Positions 46,125-56,462 of a stretch of DNA of 64,000 bases are shown here, one piece after another. The notes below the pieces were generated by a model. It had not been told where the DNA came from. It did no database searches and was given only the letters and a program-made list of their open reading frames with translations. Every line of letters starts with the position of its first letter. Position 1 is the stretch's first letter. This stretch comes from Mikania micrantha (taxonomy: Eukaryota; Streptophyta; Magnoliopsida; Asterales; Asteraceae): positions 59,001,001 to 59,065,000 of the forward strand of contig CM018688.1 of assembly GCA_009363875.1 (NCBI GenBank). Reading direction: 5' to 3'. The translations under genes were made by a program, and so were the position numbers.

Positions 46125-46795
46125 ATCTGTCACACCCCAAGCCGGCGGGCTGGATCGACATCCCCGCTGGGCGGAAGGTTCCCGGGGCGCGATATCGTGT
46201 GATAATCGGAATGATCAGATTGTTTACATTGCACATGATAAATAAATGAGAAATGCTAACATTACATGCAATAGAATTACAAGATCAAATTACAATGTAT
46301 CGTTCATAATTTAACCAAGTAAATCTATCCAAAAGAATCAATGAGTTTATATCTTGATCTGTACAAGATATACAAAAGTGATTCGATGTTTTGTCATCTA
46401 AAAGTATGCATCACAAAATGAAGCTAGGTCTTCTAAAAGTCCACTAGCTTAGTCCTTGCATATGAGTAACTACACCTGTTCGTCACCTGAGAAAACATGC
46501 ATTTAAACAAAGTCAACACTAGGTTGGTGAGTTCATAAGTTTAGTAATTGAAATCAATTGGTTGGTAGTTATTCATGATCTCCATGTTACACGCACAAGT
46601 CTCATTGGTCATTGTTTCATTGGTGACACGCGATGTCCTCTCCGTAGTTATACTTACAACTGGTGCTTCGTCCAGTCAAGCATGCTTATATAGGGAATAC
46701 GAAAGGGTCAAGCCCAAGCGCCATCCCACCACATGCTCAACAAGATTTCGCACCACTTGCAGTACAACTATGGATACCCATCTCTTTCTCACATG

Positions 46796-47115
46796 ATCTC
46801 ACATTGTCTCATCACATAGACTCATATAGTCGCATCTTGTCTCATCACCTAGGCTCATATAGTCTCATATTGTCTCATCACGTAGTATCATATAGTCTCA
46901 TATAGTCTCATCACATAGTCTCATATAGTCTCACCACATAGTCTCTTATAGTCTCATCTAGTCTCATCACATAGTCTCATATAGTCTCATCACATAGTCT
47001 CATTTAGTCTCATCACATAGTCTCATGTAGTCTCATCACTAGTCTCATATAGTCTCATATAGTCTCATCACCTAGTCTCATATAGTCTCATATAGTCTCA
47101 TGTAGTCTCATATAG
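46796..47115. repeat. GTCTCATATA/GTCTCATCACATA array, 5' LTR of C
   Basis: About thirty units of AGTCTCATAT and AGTCTCATCACAT. It is longer than the copy at 23920-24165, with different unit order, which fits slippage or unequal exchange. Confidence 0.9.
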
Positions 47116-48599
47116 TATACTCCCTAACCACATAGTCACACAATCACATAGTTTCATATTATAAACACAGCGTTATAAGATCAATTCTTAATACACTTAT
47201 ATTACTTAACAATTGAATAGAATCACAAACATACTTTGTTACGATGTCATCCTAGGAATGTTCTAATCATGGAATGAACACAATAATAGGATCCCTAATA
47301 TTTAACATTTTCTTATAAGCTCATGTCTTATCATACAATGTCAGTATATAAGAGGGGTGACATATTGAAACTAGGTTATCATAATGTCATCCTTGACATC
47401 ACACGTAATAGTCTCATAGGTTGTCTCGATGTTATGTATTCCGCTGTAATCGTAACATCGTGTTGTAAGAACTCGTCTTATTTGTATTTGTCTCATGTTA
47501 TCTCTTGGTTATCTTGTTATAAGAATCTTAAAGTATTATAAGATCTAGTCTCATAAGTATATTATTCCCTTGTGTTGATGTACTCATGATGCTATATTAT
47601 CATGAATCATCTTAGATCGTTGATATATGTTGTGTTCACACAAACACACGAACAAATGATAAGCGATAATAAAGATAAACAATTATTATCTAAATTGTAA
47701 TATAAGCAGAATGTTATACTAAAACTTTTAAATAAATGAAAGTTAAGCATGTTTCTCAGCCCCGAGCTTTGAAATCAGTAAAGATTAGAAAAGGGGCATA
47801 TGAACTCACCTTGTGTTGGAAGTGGTTGACTTAGCTAAAATAAAGAATGCACGCGCTCTTGTTTGTACTTGAAGTTGTGTTCGCGATCATGTATTGATTT
47901 CATGTCATTGTAACTTATAAGTATAAGTTGTAAGGTTTTGTGCTCGTGTATGTGTTATCCCTAACTTTGTTATCACCTCTTGGTCTCGATCCTCATTCGG
48001 CCCAATTCCCTTGAAATAGAATTTATTACTACTTAAATCAACTTAGTTTGAGTTTAATGTTCAATTATAAGTCATCAATTGTTTTAACACTATACTCATC
48101 ACTTTTGTAACAACACATGTTTACTCGTTCTAATTATCATATATGTCCTTATTAACCATTTGGTTTATGAATTCGATAACATTTAAATTCATTGGGTTTA
48201 GGAAGGAATCTTGGGCCGAAGGAGTCTTTGAGACCTCATGAGTTTTGTGGGCCGAATCAACTGGGCCTTGGGCCGGGTATCACGGATGTGGGCCAATACC
48301 ATGGCCATGGGCCAAGTAAATCTAATTGGGCCGAAACTATGTGTGTGTATAGAGTGGAACGGTTGATCTCATGTTCAAGAATTTGTATGGTCCAAGTATC
48401 AATTGTTGGGCCTAATGTGTGGCTGATTATAATTGTTTAAATCACATGTAAGCTATTGGGCCAAGGATTCCAACGGGGCTGTGAACTGAATAAGGGTTTT
48501 GGGCCATTCCATTGGGCTGAAACTATTCGGAGTTGTTGGTATGGAGATTGGGTCGAAGTGCCTAGACTAGGCCGAAGGTGTATGTCCCAACAGGGGGTG

Positions 48600-49065
48600 T
48601 TCGGCTAAGAAACCATCACATTGGCATGGTTCGTGGCCATCACCAGGAAGGTTCGTTTACCCTGGGTTTGTGAACTCAAAGTTATACTGATGACACAAGG
48701 TTCGGCTGATGTAGGCCATAGGTTCGGCTACATGGTCTCCACTAGTTCCAAGATGGTTCGGCCGGTTTTCTTTTCATGGGTTCGTGAAAATTTGAAAGTT
48801 CGGTGGATGACTCTACATTGGTTCGCATGTACCATGGGTTCGGCTCCTGCTGAGGTTCGCAACCCATGGTTCCATGCACGTAGGAGGTTCGTTGTTTCCC
48901 AAATGGTTCGGTGGTCAAGGTGAAAGTTTCGTCTATTGTGTAGGGTTCGTGGAGGGTTCGCTGGTAATGCGGGTTCGCTGCCCAGCTGGGTTCGGCAACC
49001 CTCCTGCCAACCACGTTGAAGCCCAGCTAGTCGATGGTTCGGCTCTTGCTTTTCGCGAACCTCCC
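48600..49065. repeat. GGTTCG-rich array, 5' LTR of C
   Basis: Second copy of the array at 25735-26215. It differs by small indels, for example a segment of about 26 bp present near 25964-25995 and missing here. Confidence 0.85.
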
Positions 49066-49444
49066 TCATTGGACTTGGGGTGGTGGTAGGGTGGTGATCT
49101 TGCTAGTATGGTTACTCATGGTCGTGTGTTTCCAACCATGGGAGATGGTCGACCGGTTATAGGTTTGATTAGAACAAAAAGAGTGTAGAAAACCCTAATT
49201 CTCCGAACATTCGAGCATCTTTACCTCGAAATTCTGTGGGTAACTCTTCAGATCTGTTGTACTCCTATGTAGAGGAGGTCAAGAGCTACACGTAGGTCCA
49301 AGAATCATCCAATTTCGTTGAGAATCGAAGGAGATATGATGGATTAAAGCTTGGAAATGGTGGTTTTCTTCTAGAGAAAGAGAGAAAACGGGTGTAGTGT
49401 TTTAGAGAGAGAGAGAGAAATGAGAAAAACCCTCCTCATTTAGT

Positions 49445-49453
49445 CTTTTTATA
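49445..49453 (-). promoter_or_regulatory. TATA-like motif, 5' LTR of C
   Basis: Sense strand TATAAAAAG, then a CT-rich leader toward lower coordinates. This is the best core promoter candidate of C, 229 bp before the donor-like site at 49224. Confidence 0.55.
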
Positions 49454-50172
49454 TCCCGGGATGCTCGGGTTCGTTTCGGTTGCTCGGTTTTCGTCTTCGT
49501 TGCGTTTGCGGAACGTAACGCGTAATTTACGTGTTTTAAATAAAAAGAAGTTATTTTAATTATTTTGATGAGTTTCAAAATTGTAAAACATTATTTATTT
49601 TATATTATTAATTTATGATCGTTTCGTTTCGTGTTTCGTTTCGTCAGATCGCGTCACCATCGCGCGTATTCGTTTGAATCGTCACTCGAACGAACACGAC
49701 GATGGTTTTGCTTTCCGACTTTTGTTTTCCATCTCCCAGTCATCATTTCAGAACGTTAAACTCACATATATGTTTGTGTGAATCGTCATCCACGCAAACA
49801 CACTGTCAGTTTGTTATTCTGAAACGACACTGCAATATTGTTTTAAATTGTATTTCCTCACTAACGGACTCAACTAAACATCATGTTTTCACATTGTTTT
49901 CATACTGAATCACCGGCCATCTGATTTCTATCATCTATGGATATCAGATCGCAACCGATATGTTCTTGTCGTTTGTTTGTACACTGTTGTTTCTCTTGAG
50001 TTGTTGTATTTACTGTATTTAAGTTTTCACTTAAACACATACAACTGTGGTTTGTTTTCTGAGTTCTGTTGTCACACAACTGTTTACGCACTGTATTTAC
50101 ACACAGTAAATGGTGAAAGTACACACACCGTACGGACTTGTCGGACCGTCTGGTACTGGTTGTCACATTAAG

Positions 50173-50539
50173 GGTTTTTCCTTTTATAAATCTCGTGTGT
50201 AAGCTGTTTATTTGACTTCATATTCTAAAATATTCATAGGGATCCCTGTGATAGTTTTGTCAAAAATTACATATAAGCTATTTTTCTGATTATAAAACAC
50301 AAAATCCCACTTTACTAATTCGGTTTTGCTAAAAAATTATACTTGTTAATTTTTACCTGAAACATGTTTATAGTTAGGTTTCTTGTTATATAAGATTTTA
50401 AATCAAAATGACACTAATTACTACGTGATTTAGTGTTTGCATTTTAATGTTAGGGATGACGAAATTTTGAGTTAACAACGCATGTTGAGGAAAATATAGT
50501 GGGATTTTATGTATTTAGTTCAAGTATTTTTGAAAATAT
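50173..50539. other. AT-rich DNA after element C
   Basis: Continues the sequence that ended at 20442. It has no ORF, repeat or clear boundary. Its first bases (GGTTTTTCCTTTTATAAA) could belong to an old LTR shared with 20050-20442. Confidence 0.35.
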
Positions 50540-50975
50540 TACATACTAGATTAAATCTTGTGTGTTACACGGGTCAAAAACTGAAATAATATGTACTTTA
50601 CAAGAAAAGTTGTTTTTATGAGAACTTATTTTTACAAAACTGTCGTTTTTTTCTAAAACTACAAATTTAAAATAATTATTTTTTGAAAACAAATATTTTT
50701 CAGAAAAAATTAAGCTTTTGTAAACATTTTTAAGCGTGTTTTTTAATAAAAAACTTTTCATTTCTAATTTATTAAAACTATTTTTTTTAAATGTAAAAGG
50801 TATATAATATCATTAGTCATTATATTTATAATTATTTAATAAATTAGAGAATATAATTATAATTATTATTTAAGTTGAGAGAAATGAATGAAAGTATAAA
50901 AATGACATGTGACAAGAATGATTTAATAAATTGACATGTGGCAAAAAAAGATGTTTATTTATTATAATAGTAAGA
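50540..50975. repeat. Short AT-rich repeat with TTACACGGG head, copy 1
   Basis: Begins with TACTAGATTAAATCTTGTGTGTTACACGGGTC and ends with TTATTTATTATAATAGTAAGATA. The element at 52963-53288 has the same head and tail with other contents. It is probably a short non-autonomous transposon. I cannot assign it to a class: no target duplication or terminal inverted repeat was certain. Confidence 0.45.
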
Positions 50976-51137
50976 TAAGATATGGTCTATATGGTTTGAT
51001 AATATTGTATGTTTGGCCCCGACATTCAAAAGTTGCAACCTTAGTCCAAATAGTTATAAGAAGATTGCATAAATGGTCCATATGATTTGATTAATTATAG
51101 ATTTTAACATTAAATCAAATAACGATTATATTTTAGA

Positions 51138-51359
51138 ATTTATTTTGAACGGCCTGGTACGACGACACCCAAGACGGGATTTCAACCGTCCCCTCGGATT
51201 TGACGCTCTGGGGCGTACGTACGAGCCCCTCACAGGAGGAACCCCAGAACTGAATAAACCCTCTGACCTTACCTCAGCAAATATGTTTTGGCCCGGATTC
51301 GACCCCGAGACCTCACATAGAGAAATAAAAGGGTACCATTAGACTAGAAGTCCTTTGAT
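51138..51359 (-). mobile_element. tRNA-derived SINE, minus strand (222 bp)
   Basis: Flanked by the perfect 15-bp repeat CGATTATATTTTAGA at 51123-51137 and 51360-51374. On the minus strand it has A box TAGTCTAATGG (51346-51336) and B box GGGTCGAATCC (51305-51295), about 40 bp apart as in tRNA genes, and ends ...TTCAAAATAAAT. It is noticeably richer in GC than the surroundings. The 65-codon plus-strand ORF across it is a by-product. Transcription by RNA polymerase III is the family's norm. Confidence 0.88.
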
Positions 51360-51511
51360 CGATTATATTTTAGATGCTAGAAACTAATTATTTAAGATTG
51401 GTTAATTTTTTAAATTCGCAAATCCAAACTAATTATTTAAAAAATATAAGATGTTCGAACACATTTATTGCGTGTGTGTGTATTAAAGTAAATGAGAAAT
51501 GAATAGTATAT

Positions 51512-52947
51512 ATATAGGAAAGTGTTCAATTGAAAACCTTTAGATAGAGCTATAACTCAATAACTATCATCCAATGGTTAATTAAAAAGTTAAATGCATA
51601 AGATTATGACATGTGATATTTTTCTTTTTTTAATATGTAAGACCAAATTAAACATTTTGTTTTGATTAAAAAGTTGATATTAATACGGTGGTGATACTTG
51701 TCACCATCTAATATATTTTAGTTATTCTATTTTTTTATTAAAATTTTACACCCTCTTGTTTTATACATTCATATCTTTTTTATTTTATATTATTTTTTTT
51801 ATAAAAATTGCACAATTTTACTCGTCTTATTTTTCTCTTTAGTTTCGTTATAGTGTTGACTAGGTTTTTTTATTTTTTACAGATAATTCGTATTTACATT
51901 ATTGTAATGAGCTTAAAGATAACAAATTAATTTGAAATTATTTTAACAATGGTAAATTACAGTGATTTAACACATTATTTACAGAGATGTAACTTATTAT
52001 TACAGTGATGTCATTTTTCATTTCAATTACGTTTTAATCTATACTGATTTTTTTATTTTTTTTCTAAATATCACGTTTTACATCGATGTAACAAACGTAA
52101 ATATAACACACTATTTTAGGTTTTTTTTCTAACACCGGTAAATTAATGTAATGTAATACAAAATGACGTAATTTACAGTAATGTAACATATTATTTACGG
52201 TGATGTAATTTTCCTCTTTAATTTCGTTAAAATAAACCAGTTTTTTTATTTTTTTTTCCCAAATATCACGTTTTACACCGATGTAACGAGCATAAAACAT
52301 AACACATTTTTTTTCTAACGACGGCAAATTAAACTAATGTATTATACAATCATGTAATTTACGGTGATCTAACACATAATTTATAGTGATGTAATTTTTT
52401 ATTTAATAACGTTATAATCTCTTGTAATTTTTTAATATTTTCGCACGTGTCCTTTATTTACATCGATGTAACGAGCTTAAAGATAACATATTATTTTGAA
52501 GTTTTTTCTAACAATGGTAATTACAATGATGCAATATATATAGTGAATTGTAAGTTTTCAAGGTTTGTTACATTGATGTAAATAAGAAGATCAAAAAAAT
52601 TAAAAAACATAGTTAAGATAATAACGGAATTAAAGATAAAAATGAGACGAGTAAAATGGTGCAATTTTAATAAAAAAATAATATAGTATATAAAAAAGTT
52701 ATGAATATATATAAAAAAAGATGGAGTAAACTTTTATTAAAAAAAGTAGATTAATTAAAATATAATAAAAAGTGACAACTGTCACTACCATATTAAATCT
52801 AGCATTTTAATAATAACAAAATGTCTAATATATCTTTGCATATTAAAAATATATATATGACATATGGCATTATATTATTCACTTGATTTTTTGATTAATC
52901 ATGGGATGATAGTTATTGGATTATAGCTTTATTCGTGGGTTCTTATA
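51512..52947. mobile_element. Foldback element with long inverted repeats
   Basis: The two ends are inverted copies. Left: GCTATAACTCAATAACTATCATCCAATGG (about 51549-51577); right, read in reverse: GCTATAATCCAATAACTATCATCCCATGA (about 52928-52900). The similarity continues inward for roughly 400 bp (TAGACATTTTGTTATTATTAAA, GTGACA.TTGTCAC, ATTGCACCATTTTACTCGTC). The centre is a degenerate repeat of ATTTACAGTGATGTAA-like units. TATATA lies at both outer edges, so the target duplication is unclear. It codes for nothing, so it is a non-autonomous DNA transposon of unknown superfamily. Confidence 0.75.
51950..52560. repeat. Degenerate tandem repeat with TTACATCGATGTAA palindromes
   Basis: Repeats of about 185 bp, each with TTTTACATCGATGTAACGAGC, a GTTTTTTTCTAAC run and several TTTACAGTGATGTAA words. 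TTACATCGATGTAA is a perfect 14-bp palindrome at 52078-52091 and 52458-52471, with a one-base variant near 52271. Confidence 0.7.
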
Positions 52948-52962
52948 TATATATTATACTAG

Positions 52963-53288
52963 CCTTAAACTCCGTGTATTACACGGGTTGGATAATTAAA
53001 AAAATATATTTTATTAATATAAATAATAATAAATTTTTAATAATTATAAAATTATATTTTAAGAAAAATTTAATTGAAATAATTTATAATTTATAAATTA
53101 TAAATTATAATAAATTAGTAAAATGTTAGAATAAGAATATTTATATTTTTTAATATTCAATTATATAATTTAATTACTAAAAATTATTAATATATATTAG
53201 TTGAGAGAAGCGGGAAAATTGTTTTCAGATTACACCAGAACGCAATATGTGTCCCCTAAAAATACACATTTATTATAATAGATAGATT
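52963..53288. repeat. Short AT-rich repeat with CCGTGTATTACACGG head, copy 2
   Basis: Head TACTAGCCTTAAACTCCGTGTATTACACGGG includes the 15-bp hairpin CCGTGT-ATT-ACACGG. Tail CATTTATTATAATAGATAGAT. Compare 50540-50975. The inside is very AT-rich. Confidence 0.45.
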
Positions 53289-53950
53289 AGAAGGAAACAC
53301 AAATTAATAGCAATTATATATATTATATTGAAATAGTAAATATGGTCATTTCTAAGGTTTTGGTGGTGTTCAGAGAATGTAACAGTAATTTATTTGTTCA
53401 CATAGAAAATCGATTTTTGTTTAGAAATTTGCGTTTTTTTTAATTCAACCAATTGGTTGCCGATGAGAAATTTTTGTAACTAATTTTTTCTATGTATAGG
53501 GTTCGTGATGAAAATTTGATTTTGCTATGTAACTTACGCTTCAGCAAATGATATAATACCCGTTCTCTAGAGTGTATTGTAATTCATAATAAAATGAATC
53601 GTAATAAATAAGTGTCTCATCCATGTTGTGTCGTTTTGAAAATTTTGACTTGGACCACCAAAAATATTTTTAGCATTGAAAAGTACTAGACATAGATGAT
53701 AATATTAAACTTGAGATATTTGCTTAAGGATTTGAATTATTATTAAATTTGAAAGATTTGTTTAAATATTTGGGTTTTTGTTGGTCTAAGTTTTTTTTTC
53801 CTTTTTTAGTAACCATGGAAACCCACTTGCATAGTAAACACTATGGTCCCCTTAATACCCGACTAACCGAGAGGGACGTATAAAGCGCGGCCGCAAGCAA
53901 CCGGGTCAGTGGCCTCTATTGATAATCTTTAGGATGAAAAAATAAAAGTC
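53289..53950. other. AT-rich interval, nothing assigned
   Basis: No repeat, ORF or RNA gene seen. It becomes richer in GC after 53820 (GGGACGTATAAAGCGCGGCCGC), just before the small ORF. Confidence 0.4.
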
Positions 53951-54169
53951 TCAAAGATAGCCAAGTGGTTTTGCGTGCGGTTGCAAGAGTGCGCCCTCGT
54001 CCCGAGGGTAGTCTCGTACGGCTGGCATCACCTGTGGTGGTGGCATCGGTATTGACTGCCTGTGGCTATCAGTTGAAGAGACCGAATGCTCTGAGGGATC
54101 GTTGTTACTGTCGGACAGGATAACAAGAGGAATGCGATGATTGATAAAGTGATTGTCTCCAGACAACAT
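53951..54169 (-). CDS. Small hypothetical ORF next to element F
   Basis: About 72 codons from ATG 54169 (MLSGDNHFINHR) to TGA 53951. Ser/Asp-rich (VILSDSNNDPSEHS), then MPPPQVMPAVRDYPRDE. The ATG overlaps the ACATT target duplication of F, so upstream sequence was separated by the insertion and now lies after 63268. There, a TTGCAG just outside the boundary (minus strand) looks like an acceptor, so this could be an exon or the start of a gag-like protein. I do not recognise it. It may be chance. Confidence 0.3.
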   Translation of the reverse strand: MLSGDNHFINHRIPLVILSDSNNDPSEHSVSSTDSHRQSIPMPPPQVMPAVRDYPRDEGALLQPHAKPLGYL

Positions 54170-54354
54170 TTGTAACAACCGAAGATTTAGCACATTTGAT
54201 CATATTTGAAATACAGGTTGAGTTGACAAACGAAATTATTACAGGGTGATAGTATGCGAGACATGGTGAATGAGGGCGAAAACTGTGCGCGAAACGGAGT
54301 TAGGGATTGTCCGGAATCGCGAAACGAAGATAAAATCGAAAAGTGGACTAAAAG

Positions 54355-54452
54355 GGCCAGGGGCGGTACGCCCCGAGCCGCACGTCGACATGGGGCGGTA
54401 CGCCCGGAACCCACGAAAAAGGATCTGGAACCTTTGCCCGCGCGGTACGCCC
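54355..54452 (+). repeat. GGTAC-centred palindromes, 5' LTR of F
   Basis: Three copies of GCGGTACGC: GGGGC-GGTAC-GCCCC with a full arm match, TGGGGC-GGTAC-GCCCGG with a partial match, and CGCGC-GGTAC-GCCCC with a poor match. They lie before the possible TATA, as in S1. The second set is at 61256-61352, where one centre has decayed to GGTACACC. Confidence 0.8.
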
Positions 54453-55279
54453 CAGCTTGAGGATTGGTCTGGGGCGATGCGCCTGACGTCAACCGAACGC
54501 AACTTGGGCTTAAAAAGTCAGTTTTTCATCTAGAAGGCATATTTCTTTCTTATCTTCGACGATTCAGCATCCCACCCACGAAAATCACCTTCCTATCCAT
54601 CAAAACTTCAATTTTGAAGCCTCTTGATCACGTGGATCGCATCAAGGAACGTTTCTGCAAGTCCGGATCGTCTTTTTACGCACAGAACTTCGTCTGAATA
54701 GGTAACGGTTCATTTTAACCTTCTATATGTGATTAGTTTGATTAATCCTTGACAAGTAACGTGAAATCCAAGTGTTTCAAACTAATCACAACCGTTAACA
54801 TACTCATTGCAACGATTATCTGATGTTTATGATAACAGGCAGACTAACCTATTCTAAGGCTACGTTGTGATATTTCATGATATCTGGGTAATCAATAACA
54901 AGGATTGATTAGTTCTAAGCCATTAATCTGTCTAGGAATCTGTTTTAGCGTTATAATCAACAACATTAACTATTTGATTAATCCGAGATTATTCTGATTA
55001 ATCAAGTGTGTTATCCACCTAATATCGGCTTGATGACTTTCAAGACAATGTCTTTGACATTGATCGTTCAGAAAAATTTAATCAGTAAGTTAAAACCTAA
55101 ATTACTAATTAAACATAAACTAATGCAGAATTATACCGGTAGTACCAGTTTGCGAGTGATATTGCTACCGTAAGACATCAAGTGAGTTCTTATAGCCCTG
55201 TTTTAAATGTTTTACCATTTTGGGCTGATATGCATGTTCTAAAGTTATTGTATGAAAGTGATTTTAACCTGTTTATGAT

Positions 55280-55740
55280 CAAGTGAAGAATGTTTTCAGG
55301 TAAAGTATGTTTTCAGATAAAGAATGTTTTTATGTAAAGAATGTTTTGAAATAAATAATGTTTTAAGTCTCGACTGCGGTTGAGAAGTAAATGATTTTTA
55401 AGTCTCGGCCGAGGTCGAGAAGGAAATGTGATTTTGAAGTCACGGCTGCGGTTGGACAAAAGTTGAGCACTGCGGTGTGAAGAAAAGTTTATAATTATGA
55501 TGGTTTAAATGATTTAAACCATGTTATGTATGAATGATGTATGTAAAGAAGTCTTGTACCGGTATGAGCTGTCAACTTCGGTTGATGGTTAAAGAAGTCT
55601 TATGGAAACACGAGCCTGCCGACTGTGTGTCGCCAGTTGAGAAAATCTTATGCATGTGTAAGTTATCGACTTCGGGTTGATAGTTTAAGAGTCTTGTGCT
55701 GCACAAGCTTGTTGACTTCGGTCGGCAGTGAAGGCTAAAG
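55280..55740 (+). repeat. Tandem repeats in 5' LTR of F
   Basis: Three neighbouring arrays: about four AAAGAATGTTTT-type units (55287-55365); three units with AAGTCTCGACTGCGGTTGAG (55366-55460); and about four longer units near 65 bp with AAGTCTTGTG and GACTTCGGTTGATGG (55545-55740). They lie inside predicted intron 2. The 3' copy is at about 62418-62880. Confidence 0.8.
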
Positions 55741-56134
55741 TTTCTGCACCGTGTGATTAATGTTATAATAACATGTATGTTATGTATGTAATTATGTTGT
55801 GTGATGATATGGATGGTTAAAAGATTTATTTAAAACTCTAACTTAGAACTCACCAGCATAAAGATGACTTGTTTTACATGCATATCAGGTTGAATGGTAT
55901 TGAGAAAGAATAGCTAAAAAGCTCGAGGCATACCCTGAGAACTACCCTGGCATAAACTGGCTATGTTATAGAATTATCTAGACGTGGGTTATGTATGAAT
56001 GTTTGTCTAGATCTGTATAATATTCTATGTTGTCACCTTAATTTCCGCTGCTATAATAAAGTAATGATAGTTAAGGGTTATGGGTTTGATGTTTACCAAC
56101 CGAGGGGACTCCCGGGATTCGGGGCCTTTCAAGT

Positions 56135-56147
56135 TGGTATCAGAGCC
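56135..56147 (+). other. Primer binding site of element F (tRNA-iMet)
   Basis: TGGTATCAGAGCC starting three bases after the LTR end, as in A-C. Confidence 0.94.
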
Positions 56148-56462
56148 ATAGTTTGAGAGATTCGGTCATCCCTAATGCCAGGACTTAAACTGATAATGGG
56201 ACATAATGATAATAATGCCAGTCAAGGGTAGCTTGATGCCACGAGCTGAATGTTATGTATGAGTTAAGACGTAGGTGTAAGGTTAGAAAGGTAGTTAGTG
56301 TCATGCACGTTGGCGGTGAGGGGATGGGAAACGTTTAGAGGCTATGAGTTGAGTAAATGGTTAATAACACCTGATTAACGTCGTTAACGATTTACAAAGC
56401 TTATTTCGTGCTAAACTGATCCTGTACTGACTCATCAATTGTTGCATTTTGTAGATAGTTAG

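Larger units (their letters stand above)
20443..50167 (-). mobile_element. Element C: nested, pol-depleted Ty3/gypsy retrotransposon
   Basis: Minus-strand element between target duplications TTAAG (20438-20442 and 50168-50172). Its 3' LTR is in three pieces: 20443-20819, 23635-26467 and 39300-40120, split by solo LTR S1 and element B. The internal part is 40121-46127, split by solo LTR S2. The 5' LTR is 46128-50167. Without the insertions and their duplications the 3' LTR is about 4026 bp, against 4040 bp for the 5' LTR, which confirms the reading. The internal part without S2 is about 2.25 kb, under half that of A: gag is largely kept, most of pol is lost. C would therefore need proteins from a relative such as A. 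Confidence 0.93.
46128..50167 (-). repeat. 5' LTR of element C, uninterrupted
   Basis: 4040 bp, TGTCACACC to GGTTGTCACA, followed by TTAAG. It holds the empty sites of S1 (46500-46504) and B (49290-49294). Sense-strand landmarks: TATAAAAAG (49453-49445), CT-rich leader, donor-like GAG/GTAAAG (49224), CGAACC array (49065-48600), donor AAG/GTGAGT (47809), GTCTCATATA array, acceptor TTCTCAG (46487). Confidence 0.94.
54171..56131 (+). repeat. 5' LTR of element F
   Basis: Landmarks: GGTAC palindromes (54355-54452), possible TATA TTAAAAAG (54509), donor-like TAG/GTAACG (54702), donor-like CAA/GTGAGT (55192), tandem repeats (55280-55740), CTCACCAGC...TGAC and acceptor-like ATATCAG (55888). Compared with the 3' LTR, a segment matching about 61624-61831 is missing at 54726, with CTA at both edges, and about 22 bp matching 61958-61979 are missing near 54846. 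Confidence 0.93.

Noticed and set aside
51145..51342. 65-codon plus-strand ORF
   Set aside because: Antisense to a tRNA-derived SINE that explains the sequence.
54239..54533. ORFs on both strands at the start of the LTR of F, also at 61140-61434
   Set aside because: GC-rich LTR sequence open on both strands. The 3' copy changes the reading ends without any coding constraint.
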